From Clusia tigrina (Eukaryota > Arthropoda > Insecta > Diptera > Clusiidae), in NCBI GenBank assembly GCA_920105625.2, contig CAKKTE020000093.1, positions 682,001 to 746,000 on the forward strand: a stretch of 64,000 bases of DNA. Reading direction: 5' to 3'. This document shows positions 1 to 12,042 of this stretch, piece by piece. The first letter of the stretch is position 1. Every line of letters begins with the position of its first letter. A program made the position numbers and the translations under genes. Under the pieces are notes generated by a model that saw only the letters and a list, made by a program, of their open reading frames with translations, was not told where the DNA came from and did not search any database.

Positions 1-632
1 CGCAGGCTCAGAAGGTATCAGTAGTGCAAACGAGGGCCAAAGCACGGTCAGATAAGGAGAAGGCCGAGAGAATTCAAGGGGATAAAATTGATGTGACAAG
101 AGATGTTAGCAATGCGGGTTTAGATGCCAATGAACAAACAGCGAAGTATGTGGAATGGCTGGGGGATAAAAAAGATATCCAGGCTGTGTTAAAGGGTTTC
201 CATGATTCACCTCTAGGTGGACACCAGGGATTCTGGAAAACCCATGACAGAAATAGGCGACAATTAGGCGAGTATACGGATAGAAAGGTATGCTCCGAGC
301 CATAAAAAAATATGTAAAGAGTTGCCCAAAATGCCAGGCCAACAAGAGTTCAAGGCTAAAGAAAGATGCCAATGGTGTTAACTGACACGCCAAAACAACC
401 ATTTGATAAAGTTCATATGGATATTGTAGGTATTTTACCTGAGACAGTTTCGGGAAATAAATACATCTTGACGTTCCAAGACAATTTCTCAAAGTATATG
501 GCGTGCGTGGCTATACCCAATGCTGAAGCAAGTACGGTGGCCAAGGCATTCTTTGACGAAATTATAGCACGGTACAACAAAACTATTCTCAGAAACGTGT
601 AAAATGTTGGGAATCAAGAAATTGCATATAAC
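1..632 (+). pseudogene. Gyp-A pol remnant 0: end of RNase H tether and integrase (Ty3/gypsy), broken
   Basis: This is the 3' part of a Ty3/gypsy pol gene entering from the left edge. It shows the spacer after RNase H (QTRAKARSDKEKAE) and the integrase zinc region (HDSPLGGHQGFWKTHDR, then CPKCQANK in another frame). The integrase core follows at 366-602, with the first catalytic Asp in HMDIVG. Compared with the copy at 10.1-12.0 kb, an 11-bp local duplication near 255 shifts the frame. A deletion of about 45 nt near 580 removes the second catalytic Asp (TDNG motif), so the product cannot be an active integrase. The gypsy sequence stops at about 625-632, where a copia LTR begins. Confidence 0.9.
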
Positions 633-1027
633 ATTTTTAATATAAGAGGGATTCTAAAATGGTCCTACAAATCGAATGCGCAATTATCCAGCAGGCAAAG
701 AAAAGAAAACGAATCACAAATGATTGTAAAAGTGAATATAATTACTTATGATGTAAATAATAAAGTCGTATAAAATTAGTTCAAGAACAGAACTCAGAAA
801 ACGTAACTTGTGATGAAGGCGGAATACATATAACATTTTTAATATAAGAGGGATTCTAAAATGGTCTTACAAATCGATGGCGCAATTATCCAGCAGGCAA
901 AGAAAAGAAAACGAATCACAAATGATTGTAAAAGTGAATATAATTACTTATGATGTAAATAATAAAGTCGTATAAAATTAGTTGAAGAACAGAACTCAGA
1001 AAACGTAACTTGTGATGAAGGCGGAAA
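625..1027. repeat. 202-bp tandem duplication inside the copia-like LTR
   Basis: Two direct copies, 625-826 and 827-1027, are nearly identical over their whole length (a few substitutions). Both begin in CATATAACATTTTTAATA and end in GATGAAGGCGGA. The duplicated block lies inside the region read as the 3' LTR of the copia-like element. Confidence 0.85.
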
Positions 1028-1142
1028 CAGTAAGAAGGAAGGAACGTGTAAAGTGCAAGAATGAAAGAAATGTCAAAAGTAATGAGAATGGCATTGGGTT
1101 GCCAGAAACTAAAATATCAATATAGAAAGTAATTTCTTAACA
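633..1142 (-). repeat. Probable 3' LTR of the copia-like element (minus strand)
   Basis: On the minus strand the LTR would start with TGTTAAGAAATTAC at 1142. That is immediately downstream of a purine-rich tract and of the copia RNase H coding end, the expected 3' LTR position. The other edge abuts gypsy sequence at about 625-633 and is not sharply defined. A matching 5' LTR is not present because the element is truncated on that side. Confidence 0.6.
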
Positions 1143-1155
1143 CTCCCCCTCACTT
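1143..1155 (-). other. Polypurine tract of the copia-like element
   Basis: On the minus strand a GTGAGGGGGAGTG tract directly precedes the TGTTAAG start of the LTR. A polypurine tract at this position primes plus-strand DNA synthesis in LTR retrotransposons. Confidence 0.65.
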
Positions 1156-3391
1156 TACACGATCCGACCTTACATTACAATTCAACAAAATATTTTGATA
1201 ATGTAACAAACTTTTCTTTGGATTAGTAAATATGTAGCTAGTTGGTTCTTCGTTGCGATGTATTGAACTTCAATTAGTCCTTGGGCTTGCATGTCGCATG
1301 AGTAAAAGTACTGCATATCGATGTGCTTAGTTCTTTTAACTGATTCAGGACTTCTCAATAGAGTTATTGCCCGTTGGTTGTCAGAAAACAATATGGTTGG
1401 TGAACGCTGCTCGCAATTGTATTCCAACAGTAATTATCGTAACCATTTGGTCGCCTTTGCTGCCGCACAGATTGCCACAAACTCAGCTTCTGTAGTTGAA
1501 GTCGCTGTTACAGTTTGCTTTCGCAAGCTCCAAGCAATCGGTCCACAATTTAGAAAAAGCAGTCGGCATCAGAATACATCGTGCGCTGTGAATATTCTGA
1601 ATTCAAATTAAAATGGATCCCATGATCCAATGTACATTTAAGATACTTGAATATCCTCTTGACGCCCCGCCATTGAACTTCTGATGGTTTTTCTATAAAT
1701 CTGCTTAGAACGCCAACGATATAAGAAATGTCAGGCCTTGTACATACCATGAGATACGTGAGTGATCCAATAGCTTCACGGTATGGAAAGTTTTTGCCTT
1801 TTGTGTCTTCATCATCTTTTGAAAATCGCCTCCAAACTTCGGCTGGTGTAGATACAGAAACACAGTCCAGATGATTGAATCGCTCCATGATTTTCCCAGT
1901 GTAAGCACGTTGAAAAATCATCCGTATGTTTCTCTCTTTATCAATCCTAAGTCCTACGAAGAATACTGCATTACGATGAGTGATTTCAAATTCAATATTT
2001 AGCTCGTGTAATAGCTTGTTGATTGTGATCGAATCATTGCCGCATATAAGTCCGTCGTCAACGTACAATAGCAAATATATAACTTCGCTGTCATGTTCAT
2101 ATGTGAATACACATAAGTCAGCCCATGTCTGCTTAACCCCAAAATCGGTGAGAAACTTACCTATGTGCTTATTCCATTGTCGAGATGCTTGTTTGAAGCC
2201 GTAGTGACTCTTCTTTAGTAGACATACTCGATCGTCTTCGGTGAATCCATTTGGTTGTTCCATGTATATGATTTTATCCAAATGTCCATGTAAAAATGCT
2301 GTTTTAAGATCAAATTGCAAGATGTTCATGCCCCGAGCAGCTGCTATAGCCAGAACTGCTCTGACGGATTCGTACCTGGCGATAGGTGCATAGATTTCAT
2401 TGTAATCGACTCTTTGAGCTTGAGAGCAACCTCTCACGACTAATCGCGCCTTATATTTGTCGATTGCTCCATTAGCTTTGAATTTCGTTTTAAATATCCA
2501 TCGGTTTGTAATAACATGCATGTCGTTTGTTCGTGGAACTAAAATCCATGTTTCATTCTTAAGAAGTGATTGAATTTCTTCATTGATAGCTTTCATCCAT
2601 TCTTGACATTCTTCACTAGCCATTGCTTCCTCCAGTGAAAAAGGTTAAACACTTGCAACACACAATTCAGCAACAGCTTCTTCAGTGCGTTTGTCGCATC
2701 AGCCCATAACTAAAGTGGACCCGCCAATCGATGGACTATTCATTTTGCCGCATAAATCCATATGAAATGTTTCCTCTGCTTTATTTATTAGGTCGTGTAG
2801 CTCCTGATTTTGGAAATGGGGTTCTATGCTGCTTGCCATATGCACAGCCTTCACAAAATGGTCGTTCGTTTGGTATATCCGCGGCATTCAAATTGTTCAA
2901 CATTTTGTTTGCACACATTTCTCTGAGCACTTTGAAGTTTGGATGTCCAAGTCATTCATGCCATGTCATTGCAGATTCAGTTATCAAAACGTTTACTGAA
3001 TGTATTGATGTTGGCTTTAAATTCATTCGATAGAACCTGCTTTCATTTTTGCCTTCTGCTAAAGTTTCATTGTGTTTCCTAAAATATACGTGTTTTCCTC
3101 CTGCTTCGAAAATCACTGTGACACCTCTCTCGGTTGCTCTTGAAATGGAAACAAAATTTTTATCAAGATCTGGAACTAAAAGTACATCTTTAATAATATG
3201 TAACGTGTCTGATTTCCCAAAAATATCCTGAATATCTCACTTTCCAAGTACTTGTAAGCATCGCCCGTCTCCAGCTTTCACATATGCTGCTTCATTTGAT
3301 GATGCTTTAAAATTTGTAAAAATGTCTCTCTGGAAGGACATGTGATCTGTTGCACCTGAATCTGCGTAGAAAATATTTTCAATTTTCCGTG
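1156..3391 (-). pseudogene. Ty1/copia-like gag-pol remnant (protease, integrase zinc region, reverse transcriptase, RNase H)
   Basis: Read on the minus strand the domains come in copia order. Protease is at about 3391-3237 (DSGATDHMS, catalytic Asp present). The integrase zinc region is at about 2960-2790 (LGHP, then CEGCAYGKQHRTPF). Reverse transcriptase is at 2623-1550 (KARLVVRG, FDLKTAFLHG, active site YVDD in LLLYVDDGLI). RNase H is at 1427-1182 (SDNQRAITL). Everything upstream of protease (gag) is missing. Most of the integrase core between HMDLCGKM and the RT lead-in is also deleted, and stops and frameshifts separate the blocks. The long 357-residue RT frame suggests moderate age. This copy is non-functional. 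Confidence 0.92.
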
Positions 3392-3898
3392 TGAATATCA
3401 AATAACACACACAGCTCCGAGTTTCAAAGTCAATGCCAGTAGAAGTGTGCCACTTAAACTCGGGCGAATAAAAATGACGTAATGAAAATGTGCTTATTAG
3501 GCACTGTAGCCGAACGAGGAACCATAAAGAAGAACAGTTTTTAAGTTTAAAATATATACATACATACATCGAATGAAGCACCGTAGAGAAAAAAATTTTT
3601 ATTAAAAAATATTAAATAATAATTCAAAATAAAATCATAAGACATGTCGTGGGTAAGTAATATTAAACTTAACTTAAAATACGTACATACATACGGCAGT
3701 TTATGCACTGAAATTCGACGCGTAAGCGTTAACGCCAGGCAACGGAACCGCTGTATATATATGTATATATATGTATAAGATACAGAGTGAATGTTCGAAC
3801 GTATACTGAAAGAAGTAAGTATTCTAGTTAAGAGGAATGGGTACGTAAGCATATTTTTGCAGATATTTACATACTGTAGCAGGCTACATATTAATATA

Positions 3899-4847
3899 CG
3901 AGGTGTGATCAAAAAAGACCCGTTATTATGTGATCAAAAAATAAAGTATTTATTTATTCATCAACAACTATCTTGTCCCCTTTAAAGTAATTCCCCTCAG
4001 ATATAATACACTTATGCCAGCATTTTTTTTAATCCTCGAAACACTTCTGAAACGCTTTTTTTGGTATCGCCTACAGCTCCTATTTCGATTTTTCTTTTAT
4101 CTCCTCAATCGTAGCAAAACGCTTTCCTTTCATCGGTGCCTTCAGTTTTGGAAAGAGGAAAAAGTCAGCGGGGGCCAAGTCCTGTGAATACGGTGGTTGA
4201 GGCATGATAACGGTTTTGTTTTTGGTCAAAAACAGCTCCTGAGCGATGTCCATGCGACGTTGTTTTTGCTCAAAATTTAGCAATTTTGGAACAATCTTCG
4301 CTGCCGCACGTTTCATGCCTAAAACATCCGTAAAAATTGCTTGACATGAGCCGAACGATATGCCAACATCATCAGCAACCTCTCTGATAGTGATTCGACG
4401 ATTATCCAAAATCATTTTCTTCACTGCGTCAATGTTTTCATCGGTTGTTGACGTGCTCGGGCGACCAGGACGAGCATCGTCATTGACATCTTCTCGGCCT
4501 TCCTTAAACCGGTTATACCACAATTGAACTTGTGTTCTGCTCATAGTAGACTCGCCAAAGGCCACAGTCAACATTTCAAATGTCCTTGTGCATTTAATTT
4601 CATTTTTACACAAAACTGAATACAGTTTCTTTGATCCATTTTTTTCGAATAGTACAAAATCGAAGAGCACACCAAAACACGACTAACCTTTTTATCTGTC
4701 AAAAACAAACTGACAATCCAAAATGGTTGGTATTGACAACATATATAACAGACATGTGTACCAACATAAAAAAAAAAAAATGCGAACATCGAACATACGT
4801 AACTCACGAAAAGATGAAAATAACGGTTATCTTTTGATCACACCTCG
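3899..4847 (-). mobile_element. mariner transposon, internally deleted, with intact terminal inverted repeats and TA duplication
   Basis: The ends are perfect inverted repeats: CGAGGTGTGATCAAAA at 3899-3914 and its reverse complement at 4832-4847. They are flanked by TA at 3897-3898 and 4848-4849, as expected for mariner. At 949 bp it is shorter than a usual full mariner (about 1.3 kb). The paralogous LTR C at 17581-17600 shows the uninterrupted sequence with a single TA, confirming both the ends and the target duplication. Confidence 0.95.
4080..4670 (-). pseudogene. mariner transposase remnant (DD34D type), catalytic core deleted
   Basis: The N-terminal half keeps the helix-turn-helix DNA-binding region (VQLWYNRFKEG, then DDARPGRPSTSTT, then ITIREVADDVGISFGS). 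The sequence then jumps from RRMDIAQELF to PPYSQDLAPADFFLFPKLK, the block with the last catalytic Asp. The roughly 120 residues between, with the first two catalytic Asp residues, are missing. The frame upstream of about 4600 is also disturbed. The protein could at most bind DNA; mobility in trans would rely on the intact inverted repeats. Confidence 0.9.
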
Positions 4848-5206
4848 TACATAGATTTTTTCGGTTTACCACGTAGGACATTAGCGTATAGGGAATTAGA
4901 ACAATATATTTAGCGTACCATTACAAATTAGGTAATAACGTTGGCAATAAATTATAAAATGCCTTGAATGTATGTATGTATTCATGTAAGAACAGGTTAC
5001 ATGGTGTAGGTACACTTGTTAATGGATATTTACATACCAGGCTAGTAGTAAATTTAAATATATAGAGTAGTATATGCAATGAAAAGTTCAGTCATGTAAT
5101 GGACAATTTTTTCACAAGATCGGGTTTATATATTATATACTCGCTTATGTAAGATGGGCAACTAGTTTTGCCCAGAATTGATCAAAAAAAAATAAAATAA
5201 AATAAA

Positions 5207-5402
<196 letters not shown>

Positions 5403-5599
5403 CTGCCCGCGTTGCTGGACAATACAATAACATACGTTTACGTCTTTGTATTAAAAATTAAATTTTCTAGAAAGAATAGACATTTTCCTGAAAAAGAAGT
5501 GCAGAATAATATAAATATTTTAAAGTGAGAACATCAAAAAGAAAAAAAATTATTGCAGAGCTTGGTGGTAAACGACATTTTTAGTATTGCCATTTTCAC

Positions 5600-8500
5600 A
5601 AAAAATGAATAAAGACGACGGCTTCCCAACACGTGAACATGCAACATAAAATTGACCGTGTGAAAATACAGGAAATTCTAAACTTGCAAACTTGCAACGA
5701 CTGGCCTTGAGCTTTATTAATAGTCACTGCAAAAGCCAAACGAACGGGAAACTGTAATCGTTGAAATTGAAATGGCATATCAGTGGGAATCATTGGGATG
5801 CGTGGTTTCCCATTTAAAATTGTTGCTTCAATTATATAATTCATTAATTTTTTGACCGCAAGTCTGTGTTCCGTTGCATAATTTTGGTGGATTTATATTA
5901 CGAAGCATAATGATTGTAGATCCGATTTTCAATTGTAAATTATGCGGTGGCATTCCAGGCAAATCAAGAGAATTCAAAAATTCAGTTGGGTAATGTACTA
6001 CGTCGTCTTGATTCTTCACAGATTTATATGTGATCAATTCACAATCTATTTGAGATTGAATTATGAAATTCAAATCATTGACATCGTTATTTTTTCCTGC
6101 TAATATAGCTCTTTCACTCAACCAAGCATGATTTTTGTATTGCTGTGGTATATTTGGGAAGACTTTTTCAATTAGTTCTTCTTTTGATTGTGTGAATATG
6201 CAAAAATGTCTCGGAATTGTAATGAAACCATCATTATCAATTGGCATTTTACTATCACCCATTAAAAGCAATTGCTTTGAAAATGTTGCAGCTGATTGAT
6301 CATTTTGCAATTGCACACAAACATTGGTGGTGAGTCTTAACATTTTAACGTATCTCTATAGATTTGATAGCTTCAAACACGTATTTATTTCATCAGCTGG
6401 TGTTGATTTTGAGATAACAGGTAGTGTTTCTCTAAAGTTTTCTGCTAACAATATTAAAGCGCTACCAAATAAATTTTGATTTCCACGGAAATCTCTCATT
6501 GTTCGATCCAAAGCTTCAATTGATTTCTTGTGTGCCATTGTGCATTCATCCCACAACAAAAATCAAATTGTTTCAAAACTCTTGCCATGCCAGAGGTTTT
6601 TGATAAATTGCATGATGGTGCTTCATTTATCGTCATATTCAAAGGCAATTTTAGCGCTGAATGTGCTGTCGTACCACCATCCAATAAAGTGGCTGCAATT
6701 CCAGAAGATGCAAGTGCCAAAGCAATTCTCCCACGTGCTCGTACAGTTGCTAAAATTAAAGTTATCAAAAAAGTTTTGCCAGTACCACCAGCTGCATCCA
6801 AAAAGTACATCCCACCATTACCATTATCAATTTCTTGCATAATTTTTTCATAAGCTAATTTTTGCTGTTGATTTAATTTAGGAATATTTTCTTGAACATA
6901 ATTTGTCAGCACATTTGGATCGTAATTCTGTTCTCGAAGCAAATCTTGATTAAAAATATCATTTCTTGAACGATTTGGTGATGGCATACCTAACTGAGCC
7001 AAAGCTTTACTCGCCATTCCTAAACACATATCCTCAATCAATATCAATGCCTCATTATACATTTCCTCTATATAATTCAATTGAGCATTGATATTTAAGG
7101 TGCGTATTCGATGTAAAATATCTTCCGTCATGTAATCACGAAATTTCATCTATAAATCTGATGGATTAGCCGGATTGCACGTTGAGATAATGATAGAAAA
7201 TAAAATTCTAATTTGTTGTTGATATGCTGATACCGATCCATCAGTTAATGTATTTTCCCAATGTGTATCGTGCTGAAGCAATCCTAGTTTTTGACATGCT
7301 TCACGGTAAGTGGCGCATTATTGTCCATCAAGAGTTCTCAAATAATTAAATGATGTTGGACCATGAACATTTATCAAAAGCAAACGCAAATAAAAACACT
7401 CATCATTATTTGGGTGAACTGTGTAAATTCGACCTAAAGCATCAGTTTCAAACACATTTGGATGTCCTTGAACAGGTCTGCCTTGCTTTCGACGTTGAAA
7501 TTCCTTTTTTTATGCATTCCAAGTATAATATGATTGAACCTGAGCATAAAGCAAATGAATCTTGACACAATTTAAAAAATGCGGTCAAAGCTGTATTTGG
7601 TGGCGCAATTGCTCTTTGTGCTGCATTTTGTTCATTAAAACAAATACGCTGACCATTTTCCAAATGAACAGCTAAATGTTGAACGCTCGGGTATCTTTCA
7701 TATATTGCAAAAGAGAGTATACGCCATACTGCTTCATTACTGCTGATGTATCGAACAGTTCGGTAATGTTTTATTTAATCATTTTCAGCAACACCGAAAG
7801 CAGCCATATCACTACCTTTCGTGATATATTTACAAATATATTTGATCGCTATAACAGTTGTTGATCTACCATTATCTTGTGTTGATCGTCGACGATATTT
7901 TGGATACCCATCATTTCCAGTAATGGTTTCAGAAACTAATGCTTCTGGATAATTTTTTGTACTCTTTCCATCTTGCATACATACTGAATTCTTATTCAAA
8001 CTACCGCATGGTCCATGAATCATATTTTTGGTAACAATTTCATGCAATTCAGGATCAATTTCAGGATCAGGAATTTCTGCTGATATAACGCTATCAATTT
8101 GTTCTCGTGTTATTTTGTCAACCATCCAAATTAAAATGCGAGCGTGTGGTAGTCCTCTCTTTTGCCATTCAATCGAATACATCCAGCAACGTACTTCACC
8201 AAATATTTTTAATTTTATCAACATGTCCATTATTGATTTCATCTTTTGCTTAAATACACGTGCAGTTATATCATGTCGGTCTTTTGGCCCTTGACCTTCA
8301 AATAAATGTTCTTTAATTTCTGTCCATTGCGGATTGCATGTGAAAGTTATAAATAAATCAGGTCTTCCATAATGACGCACACACATTGCATCTTGCGCGT
8401 ATTCATGAATATGTCGTGGTCCACCAACATATGACGATGGTAAAATCACCATATTGCCAATATTATTAGGATCCACATCATTGTTAATAGCATCACGCAA

Positions 8501-9585
8501 ATGAATGTATTCTTCTGAACGTAGTTTTGCTTGGTTATATTTGATGTAATTTAAACGTTCAGTTTCAATTTTTGCATACATATCAACAATGTACTGATGA
8601 AAAAGCTTACGGCAATGCAAAATGTGATTGTATTCATTTTGTCGAACCATTAATCGATACGCGTAATAATTCAAAGCGCTAACCTTTTTATCATTTACCG
8701 CACCTACCATAAAAAGAAATAAAAATAAATTCCATCAATCAATTATATTTTAATTTCATTCCTTAAAATTATTTTATTTTGTACGCACCGGTTGAATGAT
8801 TAATCATTCTTAAATTGAAATGGTACCCATCTTCACCTTGCCAAAAAATTAGCGGATATTGCAACGAATCATAAGAACTGTCTGTTTCACTAATATTTTC
8901 CAACTGGTCATTTCTACGTTGCAAAAAAATATCACGCCTATTGAATTCTTCTCCAACCATGACAATCGCTACTTCATCTTCAAATCTTGGTGCATTAAGT
9001 CTTCCTACATGTTGGCCAGCTGGCGTTTTATCCGCATTTATTCTTATTCCATAATTGTCAGCAGGCACATTATCAATTTGTGATTTAAACACTCTAACCA
9101 AGTCATTATGGTCATGTAATAATATTTGTAATTCACGAATAATTGGTTTGCTTAATTTCGGATTTATTGAATAACGCTTATCAACTTCTTCATCTCCGTT
9201 TCCCATTAAATAAATTTGTAGAAAGCGATACTCTTGATTGAGAATAATGGCTCAGGTGGTGGAATTAATGGTGTTAATTTAACTTTTCCGCCAGCACAAC
9301 ACATTCCATCGGTTTCATTTTTAAATTTAAATGCATTGCATTTATTACAAACTTTATCCATTTTGCCAATTTGAATAGATGAATGCGAAGCGTAATCAAT
9401 GTTATGATCATAATTAAAACTTGCACGATCCAAATTTCCAATTGAATGGCTACGTCTCCATTGTTGCCTGTTTTGATTGTCACGTTCAGTGTTACGTCAC
9501 GATCTCTTCTGTTTCTAACTCTCACACTTTCAATACGTTCTTCTCTTTGTTCTTGATTTTGATTTGATCTTGATCGTGGCATTCG
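5600..9585 (-). pseudogene. Hel-1 copy 1 Rep-helicase gene, degenerate
   Basis: Helitron proteins nick and copy single strands through a HUH/Y2 Rep domain joined to a PIF1-type helicase. Reading minus: the N-terminal arginine-rich and Cys-rich region is at 9585-9274 (CNKCNAFKFK). The Rep domain is at 8710-7775 (FITFTCNPQWTEI, then GLPHARILIW, then KYICKYITKG). The helicase is at 7149-5600 (Walker [17 protein letters not shown] near the end). The second His of the HUH motif is Arg here (codon at 8138-8140). The gene has frameshifts in the helicase, a 330-bp deletion near 9230 and four in-frame stops also found in copy 2. It is not functional. Confidence 0.9.
8704..8788 (-). other. Predicted 85-bp spliceosomal intron in Hel-1 copy 1
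   Basis: On the minus strand GTGCGT (8788-8783) opens and TAG (8706-8704) closes an AT-rich insert containing in-frame stops. Removing it joins the two Rep-domain reading frames without a shift. The same intron, with the same length, is in copy 2 at 55297-55381. Confidence 0.6.
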
Positions 9586-10113
9586 GGGCCTGCTAATTCA
9601 TTACTTTCTAATCGCTCTTGTTCACCCTGATTAGATCTATTTAAACGTATTTGACTGCTGTGGCGTGTTCGTCGGCCAATTTGTGAACGGCTTCATCGCG
9701 GCATTGTTGACTAATTTTTTAAATTTTTTTTTGATGCAAAAGATTTTAATTTTAACTGAAAGATTACAAATCAATAATTAAAAAATGTCAATGCTCACAC
9801 TGTAAACTTAAATGACAATCAATAAACACACAGAAATTAAATAAGTCAAATGACGCGAGCAAGCAGAGCCTTATACCGACAAAATGTAATTCTCATAAGA
9901 AAAAAAATACATTTTATATGGGGAAAACACACCATCATAAAAGTGTGCGTATAACGCATATTCGTAGAAATTTTTCGATGTTTTTTTTTATAAACCATCA
10001 GTGAAAGTAGACCTTTCCAACGCATGTACTCGTTTGAAAATCGGTTGAGTGGTTCTCGAGTTATAAAATCACGAACATAGGACAACTTATTTTTATATAT
10101 ATAGATATATATT

Positions 10114-12042
10114 CAATACAGATTGCCACAAGCTCACAAAGATGAGGTAAATAGGCAAGTGGGAGGAATGTTAAAGGATAACATAATTTCACCGAGTATC
10201 TCGCCTTGGAACTCACCAATAATTTTGATACCAAAGAAGGGAGGTGGTCAGGGTCAAAAGAAGTGGTCGTCGATTTTAGGAAATTGAACGACGCCACTAT
10301 CAAGCAAGTGTTCCCGATTCCAAGGATAGAAGAAATTCTGGATCAATTGGGGCATAGTAGATATTTTCCTACACTTGATTTAGCGAGTGGCTACCACCAA
10401 GTTCTGGTGGATACCCAAGATAAGCAGAAAACCGCGTTCAGCACCGGTTTAGGGCATTATGAGTTTAACAGAATGCCGTTTGGATTAACAGGAGCACCGG
10501 CTACCTTCCAACGGCTAATGAACCATGTGCTAACAAGCTTGCAAGGGTTAGATTGTTTTGTGTATCTCGATGATATTGTATTTTATGGGAAAAACTTGCA
10601 GCAGCATTCGCAACGCTTGTGCAAGGTGCTCCAGAAATTACGAGATCACAATTTGAAATTGAATACGGAGAAATGTCAATTTTTGCGAAGAGAGGTGGTT
10701 TATTTGGGCCATCGTTGCTCAGAGGCAGGAGCACTGCCTGACCCGCAGAAGGTGGAATGCGTTAAAAATTTAACGGTTCCGAGAAATAGAAAGGAAGTGC
10801 AAGCAATCCTAGGACTAGTGAACTATTATAGAAAGTTCGTGGAAGGGCTAGCCGGAATTGCGTTGCCAGGGAATAAGTTGCTACGAAAAGAAGCAAAGTT
10901 CAAATGGACAGAGAGATGTCAGCAAGCATTCGAGAGTCTAAAGGAAATAATTAGCTCACCACCGATTTTGGCGTACCCCGACTTTGAGCAAACTTTTTTG
11001 TTGACAACTGATGCTAGCAATGAAGCATTGGGGGCAGTGTTGTCACAAGGGGAAGTCGGTAATGACCGACCAATTGCATTCGCAAGCAGCGCGCTTAGCG
11101 ACACGGAGAAAAGATACTCCACAATAGAAAAGGAATTTCTAGCCATAGTGTGGGCTACGAAGAATTTTAGGGCTTATCTGCTAGGACGCCCATTTAAGAT
11201 ATACACTGATCACCAGCCGTTGAGAGGCATAGCCAATTTGAAAGACCAAACGTCTAGGCTAGCCAGGTTTAGACAGAAGTTGTCTGAGTATGATTTTGAA
11301 ATCATACACAAACCTGGGAAGAAGAATCTGAATACGGACGCACTCAGCAGAGTACCGCAGGCACAGAAGGTATCAGTAATGCAAACGAGAGCCAAAGCAC
11401 GGTCGGATAAGGAGAAGACCGAGAGAAGTCAGGCAAATAAAATTGATGCAACAAGAAATGTTAACAATGCGGGTGACGATGCCAATGAAGAAACAGCCAG
11501 TAATGTGGAATGGCTGGAGGATAAAAAAGATATCCAGGCGGTGTTAAAGGGTTTCCATGATTCACCTCTAGGTGGACATCAGGGATTCTGGAAAACCCAT
11601 GACAGAATTAGGCGAGTATACGGATGGAAAGGTATGCTCCGAGACATAAAAAATATATATAAAGAGTTGTCCGAAATGTCAGGCCAATAAGAGTTCACGG
11701 CTAACAAAGATGCCAGTGGTGTTAACTGACACACCAAAACAGCCATTTGATAAAGTTCATATAGATATTGTAGGTTTTTTAACTGAGACAGTTTCGGGAA
11801 ATAAATACATATTGACGTTCCAAGACGATTTCTCAAAGTATATGGCGTGCATGGCTATACCCGATTCTGAAGCAAGTACGGTAGCCAAAGCATTCTTTGT
11901 TGAAATTATAGCACGATACAACATTCCTAAGGTTTTGATAACCGACAATGGTTCAAGTTTTGTATCGAAATTATTCTCAGAAACGTGTAAAATGCTGGGA
12001 ATCAAGAAATTGCATATAACACCATATCATCCACAGGCAAAT
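10114..12042 (+). pseudogene. Gyp-A pol copy 1, 5' part: reverse transcriptase, RNase H, integrase zinc region and core
   Basis: The sequence starts abruptly inside the RT palm approach, so the protease-RT linker is lost next to the Helitron. RT shows FGLTGAPATFQRLM and the active site YLDD at 10563-10574. RNase H has TDASNEALGAVLS and IYTDHQPL. The integrase zinc region is HDSPLGGHQGFWKTHDRIRR. The core at 11710-12042 has Asp in HIDIVG and Asp in TDNGSSF. Relative to copy 2, about 7 nt are missing near 10263 (WRMVV region), shifting frame. A second frameshift near 11690 separates the zinc region from the core. The gene is then split by LINE Joc-2 and resumes at 13585. Confidence 0.93.
12030..12042. 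repeat. Left target-site duplication of LINE Joc-2
   Basis: TCCACAGGCAAAT here matches TCCACAGGCGAAT at 13585-13597, with one mismatch in 13. Removing the LINE and one copy restores the gypsy integrase order seen in pol copy 2. Confidence 0.85.

Noticed and set aside
625..1027. The two 202-bp copies as a pair of short LTRs
   Set aside because: They are directly adjacent with nothing between and do not start and end with TG...CA; a local tandem duplication explains them.
7350..8294. Plus-strand open frames across Hel-1 copy 1
   Set aside because: Antisense shadows of the Rep-helicase gene; identical shadows occur on the minus strand of copy 2.
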